A stretch of DNA of 7,015 nucleotides, from assembly GCA_022561895.1 (NCBI GenBank), contig JADFQH010000019.1, positions 11,737 through 18,751 on the forward strand, in the 5' to 3' direction. Origin of the DNA: Methanobacteriota archaeon (GTDB lineage Archaea; Halobacteriota; Halobacteria; Halobacteriales; Halalkalicoccaceae). This document shows positions 1 to 5,922 of this stretch, piece by piece. Position 1 is the first letter of the stretch. Every line of letters begins with the position of its first letter. The position numbers were made by a program, and so were the translations under genes. Below the pieces are notes generated by a model that made no database searches, was not told where the DNA came from, and saw only the letters and a program-made list of their open reading frames with translations.

Positions 1-376
1 CGCGGTGAATCCGGTCGTGATCGGCGGCTGGGTCGGCATGTTCGTCACCTTTCTCAACATGATTCCCGTCGGTCAGTTGGATGGCGGACACATCCTCCGT
101 GCGATCCTCGGCGAAGAGCAGGACCGCGTCGCCGCGTTCGTCCCCCTCGTGCTCTTTTCGCTCGCGGGCTATCTCTATTATATTCGGGACGTACCCGGCG
201 ACGCCGCGTTCATCTGGGCGTTCTGGGGCTTTCTTGCGCTGCTCTTTTCGTTCGTTGGCTCCGCGACCCCGATCGACGACCGCGAACTCGGCGCCGGGCG
301 GATCGCGGTCGGCGCGATCACGATCGTTCTCGGGTTCCTGTGTTTTACCCCGGTTCCGATCGAGATCGTCGGCTAA
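1..376 (+). CDS. M50 (site-2 protease-like) membrane metalloprotease, C-terminal part
   Basis: This is the C-terminal end of an intramembrane zinc metalloprotease; the frame is already open at base 2 and the left edge cuts the gene, so the start and the HExxH zinc motif are not visible. What is seen: about 124 residues ending in TAA at 374-376. Near bases 56-91 lies the M50 signature N-x-x-P-x-x-x-L-D-G-G-H, whose Asp (codon 80-82) is by family knowledge the third zinc ligand. Three further hydrophobic stretches follow, roughly at bases 130-190, 200-260 and 290-370, consistent with membrane helices. Such proteases cut substrates within or near the membrane; the substrate here is unknown. The stop codon overlaps that of thiL on the other strand. 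The family call is firm; the subfamily and physiological role cannot be judged from this fragment. Confidence 0.87.
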   Translation, partial: AVNPVVIGGWVGMFVTFLNMIPVGQLDGGHILRAILGEEQDRVAAFVPLVLFSLAGYLYYIRDVPGDAAFIWAFWGFLALLFSFVGSATPIDDRELGAGRIAVGAITIVLGFLCFTPVPIEIVG

Positions 377-1233
377 TGGGTAAACCCCCGATCCGGGAGC
401 GCCTCGCCATCCATGCTGACCCCGCTTTCTGTGACCTCGCCGATCATCGTCAACGGGGTCGATGCGGCTTCCTTGGCGGCCGAAATCGAATCAGCAGGAA
501 GCGTGATCACGAGTTCGAAGTCCTCGCCGAAGAAGACGCCCGCTTCGAGCGGATCGTCCGCCACCTCGTAGACTGATTCGTCGATCGAGAGACGGTCGCG
601 TTCGATCGAAAACCCACAGTCGCTCGCTTCCGCGAGCTGGTGAAGCGATCGAGCTACTCCGTCGCTCGAATCCATCATCGCGCTCGCGTGCGGAACGAGC
701 GTGCGTCCGGCGGCCACCCGAGGAACGAACCGAAAGAGGTCGTTCGCCCGTTCCGTCTCGCCCGCCTCGAACAGCGCGAGCGCGGCGGCGCTCCGACCCA
801 AGGTTCCGGTAACGCAGACCGCCTCGCCCGGATTCGCGCCCGAGCGGTAGACCGGCTCCTCACAGGAGCCAATGGCGGTCGTCGCGACCGTAAACTCCTC
901 GTGGCCGTCGAGATCGCCGCCGACGTAGCGTCCCCCGACAGCTTCACAGACGTCGCTCGCGCCCGCGACGAACCCACGGATCTCTTCTTCTCGAAACTCG
1001 GGTGCGGCATAAACGGCGACCGCTGCGGTGGCCTCCCCACCCATCGCCGCCACGTCCGACAAGGACGCGCCGACTGCCCGCCAGCCCGCGGTATACTTGG
1101 TGGTGCCGTCGGGAAAATCGGTCGTCTCGTGGAGCATATCGGTGGTAATGAGCAGCTCCCCGATCACGGCGGCGTCGTCCCCGGCGTGATCGAGCGTTCC
1201 CGAGAGCAGTTTCAAAACGGTGCGTTCGTCCAT
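373..1233 (-). CDS. thiL: Thiamine-monophosphate kinase
   Basis: Cytoplasmic enzyme that phosphorylates thiamine monophosphate with ATP to thiamine diphosphate, the last step of cofactor synthesis. It has 286 residues, a little shorter than the bacterial enzyme. The AIRS/PurM-type fold is visible through G-D-D-A-A-V-I (18-24), T-D-M-L (31-34), the W-R-A-V-G-A-S-L-S-D-V-A-A-M-G-G block (51-66), G-G-D (105-107), V-T-G-T-L-G (141-146), M-D-S-S-D-G (187-192) and G-E-D-F-E-L (236-241). The frame stays open 23 codons upstream to 1302. I chose ATG at 1233 because homologues begin close to this M-D-E-R sequence and the extension would cross the probable promoter. A GGGAGGT directly abuts this ATG with no spacer, so it is unlikely to act as a ribosome site; leaderless expression is more plausible. 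The gene is divergent from rps19e and convergent with the protease gene. Confidence 0.95.
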   Translation of the reverse strand: MDERTVLKLLSGTLDHAGDDAAVIGELLITTDMLHETTDFPDGTTKYTAGWRAVGASLSDVAAMGGEATAAVAVYAAPEFREEEIRGFVAGASDVCEAVGGRYVGGDLDGHEEFTVATTAIGSCEEPVYRSGANPGEAVCVTGTLGRSAAALALFEAGETERANDLFRFVPRVAAGRTLVPHASAMMDSSDGVARSLHQLAEASDCGFSIERDRLSIDESVYEVADDPLEAGVFFGEDFELVITLPADSISAAKEAASTPLTMIGEVTESGVSMDGEALPDRGFTH

Positions 1234-1253
1234 ACCTCCCCATCCGATGGACG

Positions 1254-1264
1254 GCGCAAAAACC
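1254..1264 (-). promoter_or_regulatory. Candidate TATA-like box for thiL
   Basis: Read on the minus strand this is a T-run (GGTTTTTGCG) centred about 27 nt upstream of the thiL ATG, the spacing expected for a leaderless haloarchaeal transcript. The sequence is only a weak match to a TATA box, so the call rests mainly on position. Confidence 0.35.
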
Positions 1265-1289
1265 GCCCGGTCGGCGCCGCACAACGACG

Positions 1290-1297
1290 CTTTTAAA
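1290..1297 (+). promoter_or_regulatory. TATA box of rps19e
   Basis: CTTTTAAA centred about 28 nt before the rps19e ATG at 1322. A start of transcription some 26 nt downstream falls on or just before that ATG, implying a leaderless or near-leaderless mRNA. There is no convincing Shine-Dalgarno in front of the gene, which agrees. It lies in the 88-bp gap shared with the divergent thiL gene. Confidence 0.7.
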
Positions 1298-1321
1298 CAC
1301 ACAAACGCCGAACGGCGGGTA

Positions 1322-1783
1322 ATGACGACGTTCTACGACGTGCCCGCCGAGGCGCTCATCGAGGAGCTTTCCGACCGACTCGCCGACCGAATCGAACAGC
1401 CCGATTGGGCCGCCTACGCCAAGACTGGCGCAAGCCGCGAGCTCCCGCCCGAGCGCGAGGATTTCTGGACGATTCGAGCAGCAAGCCTCCTTCGACGAAT
1501 CGCCATCGACGGTCCCGTCGGCGTCGAGCGTCTCGCCACCCACTACGGCAGCGCAAAGCGCGGTTCGAACCGCTATCAGGTCGCCCCGCCCAAACAGACC
1601 GACGGCAGCGACAACCTCAATCGGACGATCATCCAACAGTTAGAGGAGGAGAACCTCCTTTCCCAGCAGGGCGACGCCGGGCGCGTGCTGACCCCCGAGG
1701 GCCGGAGCTTCCTCGACGAGACCGCCGGCGACGTGCTCTCCTCGCTCACCGAGGAGCGCCCCGAACTCGAACGCTACGCCTAG
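1322..1783 (+). CDS. rps19e: 30S ribosomal protein S19e
   Basis: Small-subunit ribosomal protein of the archaeal/eukaryal S19e family, which has no bacterial counterpart; the eukaryotic relative is needed for maturation of the small subunit. It has 153 residues, the usual length. Family landmarks are Y-D-V-P near the N-terminus (5-8), W-A-A-Y-A-K-T-G (29-36), R-E-L-P-P (39-43), the W-T-I-R-A-A-S-L-L-R-R segment (49-59), H-Y-G (74-76), R-G-S-N-R-Y-Q-V-A-P-P-K (80-91) and the C-terminal G-R-V-L-T-P-E-G (120-127) winged-helix part. The open frame extends 34 codons further upstream, but ATG 1322 fits the homologous N-terminus and the TATA box at 1290-1297. It is first in a plus-strand cluster, 68 bp before the PDCD5-family gene. 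Confidence 0.97.
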   Translation: MTTFYDVPAEALIEELSDRLADRIEQPDWAAYAKTGASRELPPEREDFWTIRAASLLRRIAIDGPVGVERLATHYGSAKRGSNRYQVAPPKQTDGSDNLNRTIIQQLEEENLLSQQGDAGRVLTPEGRSFLDETAGDVLSSLTEERPELERYA

Positions 1784-1817
1784 TTCCTCCGTTTCTCCGC
1801 ACCGCAGCGCGCTCCGT

Positions 1818-1826
1818 AATCGTTTT
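1818..1826 (+). promoter_or_regulatory. Candidate TATA-like box before the PDCD5-family gene
   Basis: AATCGTTTT lies 26-34 nt upstream of the ATG at 1852, the right distance for a leaderless start inside the 68-bp gap after rps19e. The match is weak; readthrough from rps19e could also supply this transcript. Confidence 0.35.
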
Positions 1827-1851
1827 GTCGCCGGCGAAAGAACTCCTCTCC

Positions 1852-2205
1852 ATGAGCGAACGGTCCGACGACGACCGACTGGAGGAGCTACGACAGAAGA
1901 AACTCGAACAGCTACAGGATCAACAGGAGGGCGGGGGCCAATCGGAAGAAGCCCAACAACAGGCCCAACAGCAGGCCGACGCCCAGAAGAAAGCCATGCT
2001 GCGCCAACACCTGACCGATGGGGCGAGAAAGCGGCTCAACTCCGTCCGAATGAGCAAGCCCGATTTCGCCGATCAGGTCGAACGACAGGTGCTCGCCCTC
2101 GCCCAGAGCGGTCGGATCCAAGGCAAGATCGACGAGGAGAAGATGAAAGCCATCCTCCAGGAGCTGACCCCCGATCAGCAGCAGTTCGACATCAAACGGC
2201 GCTGA
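1852..2205 (+). CDS. PDCD5/TFAR19-family nucleic-acid-binding protein
   Basis: Small basic-acidic helical protein of the archaeal/eukaryal PDCD5 (TFAR19) family, usually annotated as a DNA-binding protein; its exact cellular job in archaea is not settled. It has 117 residues, the typical length. The N-terminal 46 residues are charged and Gln-rich, with 12 Gln among residues 20-45, and probably form a long helix. The conserved helical-bundle core follows: L-R-Q-H-L-T-D-G-A-R-K-R-L (50-62), K-P-D-F-A-D-Q-V-E (69-77), L-A-Q-S-G-R-I-Q-G-K-I-D (83-94) and the K-A-I-L-Q-E-L (99-105) end. The frame is open for 149 more codons upstream, running through rps19e in another phase; ATG 1852 is chosen from the family N-terminus. 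It follows rps19e and its stop codon is one base away from the next start, so it is almost certainly cotranscribed with the PP-loop gene. Confidence 0.94.
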   Translation: MSERSDDDRLEELRQKKLEQLQDQQEGGGQSEEAQQQAQQQADAQKKAMLRQHLTDGARKRLNSVRMSKPDFADQVERQVLALAQSGRIQGKIDEEKMKAILQELTPDQQQFDIKRR

Positions 2206-2206
2206 G

Positions 2207-2803
2207 ATGGATCTCGGGCTGCTCTACAGCGCCGGCAAGGACTCCTCGCTGGCCGCGCTTGCCCTCGATTCCTTTTATGACGTGACCCTCGTCACCGCAA
2301 CCTTTGGGATCACCGACGACTGGAAACACGCCGAGCGAACGGCCGAAACCACGGCATTCGACTTCCGAACGCTCGAACTCAATCCCGATATCGCAAATGC
2401 GGCCGTCGAACAGTTACGGACCGATGGCTTTCCGCGAAACGCGATCCAGTCCGTTCATCTCCATGCCTTAGAGCAGCTCGCGAGCGAGGAGTTTGCGGCG
2501 ATCGCCGACGGCACACGGAGGGACGACCGGGTCCCTTCCGTTTCGCGGGCCCAAGCACAGAGTCTCGAAGATCGCCATGGCGTCGATTACATCGCCCCCC
2601 TCTCGGGCTTCGGCCGGGGCGCGGTCGACCGGCTGGTCTCCGCACATCTCGATGTGGAGTCCGGTCCCAGCGAGAACATCTCGAAGGCCGACTACGAGGC
2701 AGAACTCCGCGCGCTGCTCGCAGAACGTGACGGGAAAGCGGCCGTTTCGGAGATCTTCCCGGATCACGAACAGACCTACGTCACCGGGTTCAACAGTCCG
2801 TAG
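2207..2803 (+). CDS. PP-loop (N-type ATP pyrophosphatase) superfamily protein, function unknown
   Basis: A 198-residue protein with an ATP-pyrophosphatase fold signature and no assigned reaction. Seen: a PP-loop Y-S-A-G-K-D-S at 7-13 right after the first strand, with Ala where many members have a second Gly, then a second-strand segment V-T-L-V-T-A-T-F-G (26-34), and a D-G-T-R-R-D-D motif (101-107) resembling the G-T-N/H-x-D-D step of this superfamily. Members adenylate a carbonyl or carboxyl substrate with release of pyrophosphate, for instance in tRNA thiolation, NAD, GMP or asparagine synthesis and diphthamide amidation. At 198 residues there is no large extra RNA-binding domain. Haloarchaeal relatives tend to be labelled loosely as alpha hydrolase or asparagine-synthase-like. 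ATG 2207 follows the upstream TGA by one base with no Shine-Dalgarno, indicating translational coupling. The link to ribosomal and PDCD5 genes suggests, but does not show, a translation-related substrate. Confidence 0.85.
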   Translation: MDLGLLYSAGKDSSLAALALDSFYDVTLVTATFGITDDWKHAERTAETTAFDFRTLELNPDIANAAVEQLRTDGFPRNAIQSVHLHALEQLASEEFAAIADGTRRDDRVPSVSRAQAQSLEDRHGVDYIAPLSGFGRGAVDRLVSAHLDVESGPSENISKADYEAELRALLAERDGKAAVSEIFPDHEQTYVTGFNSP

Positions 2804-2859
2804 ACGTGTGGTCCGAGTGATGGGTCGACTGCTGTCGTTGGTATCGAAGCCCCCTCTAG
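2804..2859. other. Short convergent gap between PP-loop gene and symporter
   Basis: These 56 bp lie between two tail-to-tail genes. I see no stem-loop and no T-rich tract clear enough on either strand to call a terminator. Confidence 0.5.
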
Positions 2860-4356
2860 TTAATCGTTGGATGGCGTCGTGGGATCGTCCTCCGCGACCA
2901 GATCATCCCGTGTGAATCGCTCCATATCTTGGGTTGCGACGCGTTTGACCTCCTCGACCGAGAACGTCTCCCCGTCGTACAGATAACTCAGCACACCGAT
3001 CGTGACGAGCGCGGCGAGCGTAGCTGGCACCGCCGATTCCATCGGTCCCTCACCGAAAAACGCGGGCTCGCCGAGGACGAAGTACCAGAAAACAAACACT
3101 GTGCCACCGACGAGAAATCCTGGAAGCCCGGCCTCTCGTTTGGTCCCCGACCAGAACATGGCGAGGATGCCAGCGAACAACACCGACATCACACCCATCC
3201 CGAGGTTATCGATCACGACGATTCCGACGCCGGAAAGCGCGATCAGCGCCGCACCGATCCCAAAGACCGTGATGACCACTCGTGTAACGAACACCAGATG
3301 GGTTTGGGAGACGTTCTCTATGCCACCTCGAAGCGGGATGTAGAGATCGTTCACGAAAGTCGTCGCCCCCGCGAGCAGCATCGAGTCGGCCCCGCTCATC
3401 ACCGCGCCGACGGCAGCCGCCAGTAAGAGTCCACCGAGAACGGGATGAAGGGTGTTCGTGAGCGTCCACGCGAACGCCATCGAGGAGTCGACGTTGGCCC
3501 CCTGTGACTGGGCAATCATTCCTGCCGTCGCGGTCAGAATACCGTAGCCGCTGATGACTAAACCGGCGAGGAAGACACCGATCATGGCGACACGTTCGTT
3601 TTTCGCGGACCACGTCCGCTGGAGGAGGTGCTGTTGGGCACCGGCGACGGTGATATACAGCAGATACCACGTTCCGATCTGGATGAGACCGACGCCGAGC
3701 CAGTTCGTGTGTCCAGTGGGGACTTGGCTGGTGATAGCTCCAACCCCGCCGACGTTCATGACCGCAATCGGCATCGCGGCAGTCATGCCGACGATGATGA
3801 TGATCCCGTGGAGGGTGTCGGCCCACGCGACGGAACTCATCCCGCCCCAGGCGGTAATGGCGACGAAGACGAGAGTGCTCACCCAGAACGCCACGTTGAG
3901 CGGAACGTCGGTGACGGTTGCGATGATGGTGGCCATGCCGATCGTCTGGCCCGCCGTTAGTGCGATCTGGCCCATCACCGTGGCGAACGCAGCGAAGTAC
4001 TTGCTGTTGGCACCGAAAACCCGACCGAGGAGCTCCGGGACGCTGACCACGTCGAACGCATAGAGATAGCCGATGAAAAACGAGATCGTGATCCACGCGA
4101 TACCCTGTGTCATCGCGTACCATTGTGCGCTGATCCCACCGAGAAAAGCCGTCTGTGCGATCCCCATTGTGAGACCGCCGCCGACGAACGTGGCGAAGTA
4201 CGTCATCGTGAACGGAACCAACCCGAGATTCTTTCCCGCGAGGGTGAACTCGACGTAGCCCGCGCCCGCATCCCGTCCGAACCACCAAGCAATGAGGATC
4301 GTCGCAACGAAATACAGGACCATTGTCGCAACCAACGGGTCGATCGAATGGATCAT
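2860..4356 (-). CDS. Sodium:solute symporter (SSS family), substrate unknown
   Basis: Cytoplasmic-membrane secondary transporter of the SSS family, which imports a solute using the sodium gradient. It has 498 residues and about 13 hydrophobic segments, roughly at 6-26, 45-70, 82-102, 120-148, 152-170, 180-200, 220-240, 258-282, 300-330, 355-375, 378-402, 410-428 and 441-459, followed by a charged cytoplasmic tail of about 38 residues. The first core helix is Gly-rich (F-V-G-G-G-L, 57-62). The family's sodium-site helix is recognisable as A-V-M-S-G-A-D-S-M-L-L-A (318-329, Ser321 and Asp324), leading into D-L-Y (337-339). Sequence alone does not identify the solute; proline-, pantothenate-, or organic-acid-type transporters share this pattern. 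ATG 4356 is the first in-frame ATG and has a Shine-Dalgarno 8 nt upstream. Hand-counted lines give 57-60 percent GC, lower than the flanking genes, partly expected for a membrane protein. Confidence 0.93.
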   Translation of the reverse strand: MIHSIDPLVATMVLYFVATILIAWWFGRDAGAGYVEFTLAGKNLGLVPFTMTYFATFVGGGLTMGIAQTAFLGGISAQWYAMTQGIAWITISFFIGYLYAFDVVSVPELLGRVFGANSKYFAAFATVMGQIALTAGQTIGMATIIATVTDVPLNVAFWVSTLVFVAITAWGGMSSVAWADTLHGIIIIVGMTAAMPIAVMNVGGVGAITSQVPTGHTNWLGVGLIQIGTWYLLYITVAGAQQHLLQRTWSAKNERVAMIGVFLAGLVISGYGILTATAGMIAQSQGANVDSSMAFAWTLTNTLHPVLGGLLLAAAVGAVMSGADSMLLAGATTFVNDLYIPLRGGIENVSQTHLVFVTRVVITVFGIGAALIALSGVGIVVIDNLGMGVMSVLFAGILAMFWSGTKREAGLPGFLVGGTVFVFWYFVLGEPAFFGEGPMESAVPATLAALVTIGVLSYLYDGETFSVEEVKRVATQDMERFTRDDLVAEDDPTTPSND

Positions 4357-4364
4357 TGGTCCGT

Positions 4365-4370
4365 CTCACC
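4365..4370 (-). promoter_or_regulatory. Shine-Dalgarno of the symporter gene
   Basis: Minus-strand GGTGAG, whose GGTGA is complementary to the UCACC of the archaeal 16S 3' end, sits 8 nt before the ATG at 4356. This supports that start and a leadered mRNA, unlike the other genes in the window, none of which shows a usable ribosome site. Confidence 0.55.
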
Positions 4371-4419
4371 ATCGAGATTCCGTTCGTCCATCACGTCATC
4401 TCAGACATGTTTTCGCTCC

Positions 4420-4425
4420 GTATAG
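4420..4425 (-). promoter_or_regulatory. Candidate TATA box of the symporter gene
   Basis: Minus-strand CTATAC. Transcription starting about 26 nt downstream would leave a leader of roughly 40 nt containing the Shine-Dalgarno at 4365-4370. Only one of several AT-rich options in this gap, so tentative. Confidence 0.3.
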
Positions 4426-4537
4426 CACTCCGGGGTGCGCTTGCAGGGGTGTTAACCACGGTAGCGATTCATACACGCAATTGTTCTCTCTCTCGGTTCT
4501 GCCAAACGGCCGCCATTGGGCCGCCAGCGAACGAACA

Positions 4538-4546
4538 CCTTCAAGC
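4538..4546 (+). promoter_or_regulatory. Candidate TATA box of hisS
   Basis: CCTTCAAGC with its core TTCAAG (4540-4545) centred about 27 nt before the hisS ATG, with CGAAC just upstream as a possible BRE. It resembles the TTTAAG-type boxes of leaderless haloarchaeal genes. No Shine-Dalgarno precedes hisS, which fits. Confidence 0.5.
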
Positions 4547-4569
4547 GCCTCTCCCTCAAACCCACACGC

Positions 4570-5868
4570 ATGTACGAGCGGATCAAGGGTTTTCGCGATT
4601 TCTACCCCGAGGAGATGCGACCCCGGCGAGCGATGACCGACCAGTTAGAGGAAACCGCCCGGCGCTACGGCTTCCGGGAGGTCGGGACGCCCGCCCTCGA
4701 ACGCACACAGCTGTATGCCGATAAGAGTGGCGAGGAGATCACGGACGAACTCTTTCATTTTACGGATCAGGGCGGGCGCGAGGTGGCGATGACGCCCGAA
4801 CTCACACCCACAGTGGCGCGGATGGTCGTCGCCAAACAACAGGAGCTCTCGAAGCCGATCAAGTGGTTCTCTACCAGGCCGTTCTGGCGCTACGAGGCGG
4901 TCCAGCAGGGCCGTTTTCGTGAATTTTACCAGACGAACGTCGATATCTTCGGCTCCGCAGAGCCGGAGGCCGACGCCGAGATCCTCGCCTACTGTGCGGA
5001 CGCGCTTTCCGGGTTGGGCCTCGAACCCGAGGACTTCGAGTTTCGGGTTTCCCACCGCGACATTCTGGGGGGGTTGCTCGAATCAGTTAGTACGGACATC
5101 GACACGCACGAAGCGATCCGGGCGGTCGACAAACGCGAGAAGATCGCGGACGCCGAATACTACGCGCTGCTCACCGAAACCGGGCTCACCCGGTCGCAGG
5201 CCGAGCAGTTCGACGCGCTGCTTTCGACCGACGACCTCTCGGAACTGGTCGAGTTTGCGGGCACCGAACGGGTCGAGGCAGCGGTAACGAACCTCGAAAA
5301 CGTCCTGGAGGCGGCTGCGGACTTCGGCGCGCGCGAACACTGTACGATCTCGCTCGAAACCGCCCGCGGGCTGGACTATTATACCGGCGTCGTCTTCGAG
5401 TGTTTCGACTCCACAGGAGAAGTTTCCCGTTCGGTCTTCGGCGGCGGGCGCTACGACGACCTGATCGAGGGCTTCGGCGGCCAGCCCACGCCCGCGGTGG
5501 GCGTCGCGCCCGGCCACGAAACCCTCTCGCTGCTGCTGGATCGCGCCGACGCCCGGTCGGCCGAGTCGTTCGGCACCGACTACTACGTCCTCTCCGTTGG
5601 CGACACCCGGTCCGTGGCCGCACGGATCGCCCGCGACCTGCGCGAGCGGAGTCACATCGTCGAGACCGATCTCTCCGATCGAAGCTTCGGCGCACAGATG
5701 AACTACGCCGACGGGGTCGACGCCGGCACGGTAGTGATCGTCGGCGAGCGGGATCTCAAGAACGACGAGATCACGGTCAAGGACATGGAAAGCGGCGAGC
5801 AGATGGCCGTCCCGGTCGAGTCGTTCCCCGGCGAGTACGACCGCCCGACCTACGACGACCTCGTGTAG
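4570..5868 (+). CDS. hisS: Histidyl-tRNA synthetase
   Basis: Cytoplasmic class II aminoacyl-tRNA synthetase that charges tRNA(His) with histidine using ATP. It has 432 residues, the normal size. Visible in order: the N-terminal G-F-R-D-F-Y-P-E-E-M (7-16); motif 1 region (20-45); substrate-binding T-P-E-L-T-P (75-80); motif 2, R-P-F-W-R-Y-E to G-R-F-R-E-F-Y-Q (103-121); an insertion domain (about 170-250); the HisRS-specific A-R-G-L-D-Y-Y-T-G (265-273) and G-G-G-R-Y-D-D-L (291-298); motif 3 region A-V-G-V-A-P-G-H-E-T-L-S-L-L (309-322); and the C-terminal anticodon-binding domain (about 335-425). Motif 3 lacks the arginine of the bacterial G-x-E-R-L form, with Thr in its place. The frame is open 18 codons upstream; ATG 4570 matches the family N-terminus and the TATA spacing. 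Confidence 0.97.
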   Translation: MYERIKGFRDFYPEEMRPRRAMTDQLEETARRYGFREVGTPALERTQLYADKSGEEITDELFHFTDQGGREVAMTPELTPTVARMVVAKQQELSKPIKWFSTRPFWRYEAVQQGRFREFYQTNVDIFGSAEPEADAEILAYCADALSGLGLEPEDFEFRVSHRDILGGLLESVSTDIDTHEAIRAVDKREKIADAEYYALLTETGLTRSQAEQFDALLSTDDLSELVEFAGTERVEAAVTNLENVLEAAADFGAREHCTISLETARGLDYYTGVVFECFDSTGEVSRSVFGGGRYDDLIEGFGGQPTPAVGVAPGHETLSLLLDRADARSAESFGTDYYVLSVGDTRSVAARIARDLRERSHIVETDLSDRSFGAQMNYADGVDAGTVVIVGERDLKNDEITVKDMESGEQMAVPVESFPGEYDRPTYDDLV

Positions 5869-5887
5869 CCTGCAAACGCCGGCTACA
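5864..5887. repeat. Perfect 7-bp inverted repeat over the hisS stop codon
   Basis: TGTAGCC (5864-5870) and GGCTACA (5881-5887) are exact reverse complements separated by 10 bases. The left arm includes the hisS TAG (5866-5868) and the right arm ends 3 bp before the sulfatase TATA box. It could be an RNA hairpin at the end of hisS or a repressor/activator operator. There is no T-tract behind it, so a classical terminator is not supported. Confidence 0.55.
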
Positions 5888-5890
5888 GGG

Positions 5891-5898
5891 CTATATGG
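5891..5898 (+). promoter_or_regulatory. TATA box of the sulfatase gene
   Basis: CTATATGG centred about 29 nt upstream of the ATG at 5923, predicting a transcript that starts at or within a few bases of the start codon. No Shine-Dalgarno is present. It sits between two small inverted repeats (5864-5887 and 5901-5917). Confidence 0.6.
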
Positions 5899-5900
5899 AC

Positions 5901-5917
5901 CTGATCCTAGCTATCAG
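5901..5917. repeat. Small inverted repeat between TATA box and sulfatase start
   Basis: CTGAT (5901-5905) and ATCAG (5913-5917) face each other across 7 bases that contain CTAG. The position, downstream of the TATA box and close to the predicted transcription start, is where archaeal repressors often bind. Five-base arms are short enough to arise by chance. Confidence 0.35.
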
Positions 5918-5922
5918 ATACC

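Larger units (their letters stand above)
4357..4569. other. Divergent intergenic region between symporter and hisS
   Basis: These 213 bp hold the promoters of two divergent genes. The middle is AT-richer than the rest of the window (29 G/C in the 60 bases 4441-4500). A 7-bp direct repeat GGCCGCC occurs at 4508-4514 and 4519-4525. I see no small gene, tRNA or clear hairpin here. Confidence 0.6.

Noticed and set aside
1234..1240. GGGAGGT directly before the thiL ATG as a Shine-Dalgarno
   Set aside because: The match to the 16S 3' end is good but the spacer is zero, too short for normal initiation, and no suitable start codon lies 5-9 nt downstream.
640..1296. A 218-codon plus-strand frame opposite thiL
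   Set aside because: It is antisense to a gene with all ThiL motifs in order, and its Arg/Gly-rich composition is that of a shadow frame.
4331..4360. ACCAA / TTGGT dyad over the symporter start codon as a translational switch
   Set aside because: The arms are only 5 bp with a 20-base loop, which is weak and readily found by chance.
3206..4372. A 388-codon frame on the same strand as the symporter in another phase
   Set aside because: Its translation is rich in Arg, His and Asp with no hydrophobic pattern, while the alternative phase gives a textbook 13-helix transporter.
4508..4525. Tandem GGCCGCC direct repeat upstream of hisS as a regulator site
   Set aside because: A 7-bp GC-only repeat in a GC-rich genome has little information. 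I only record it in the intergenic entry.
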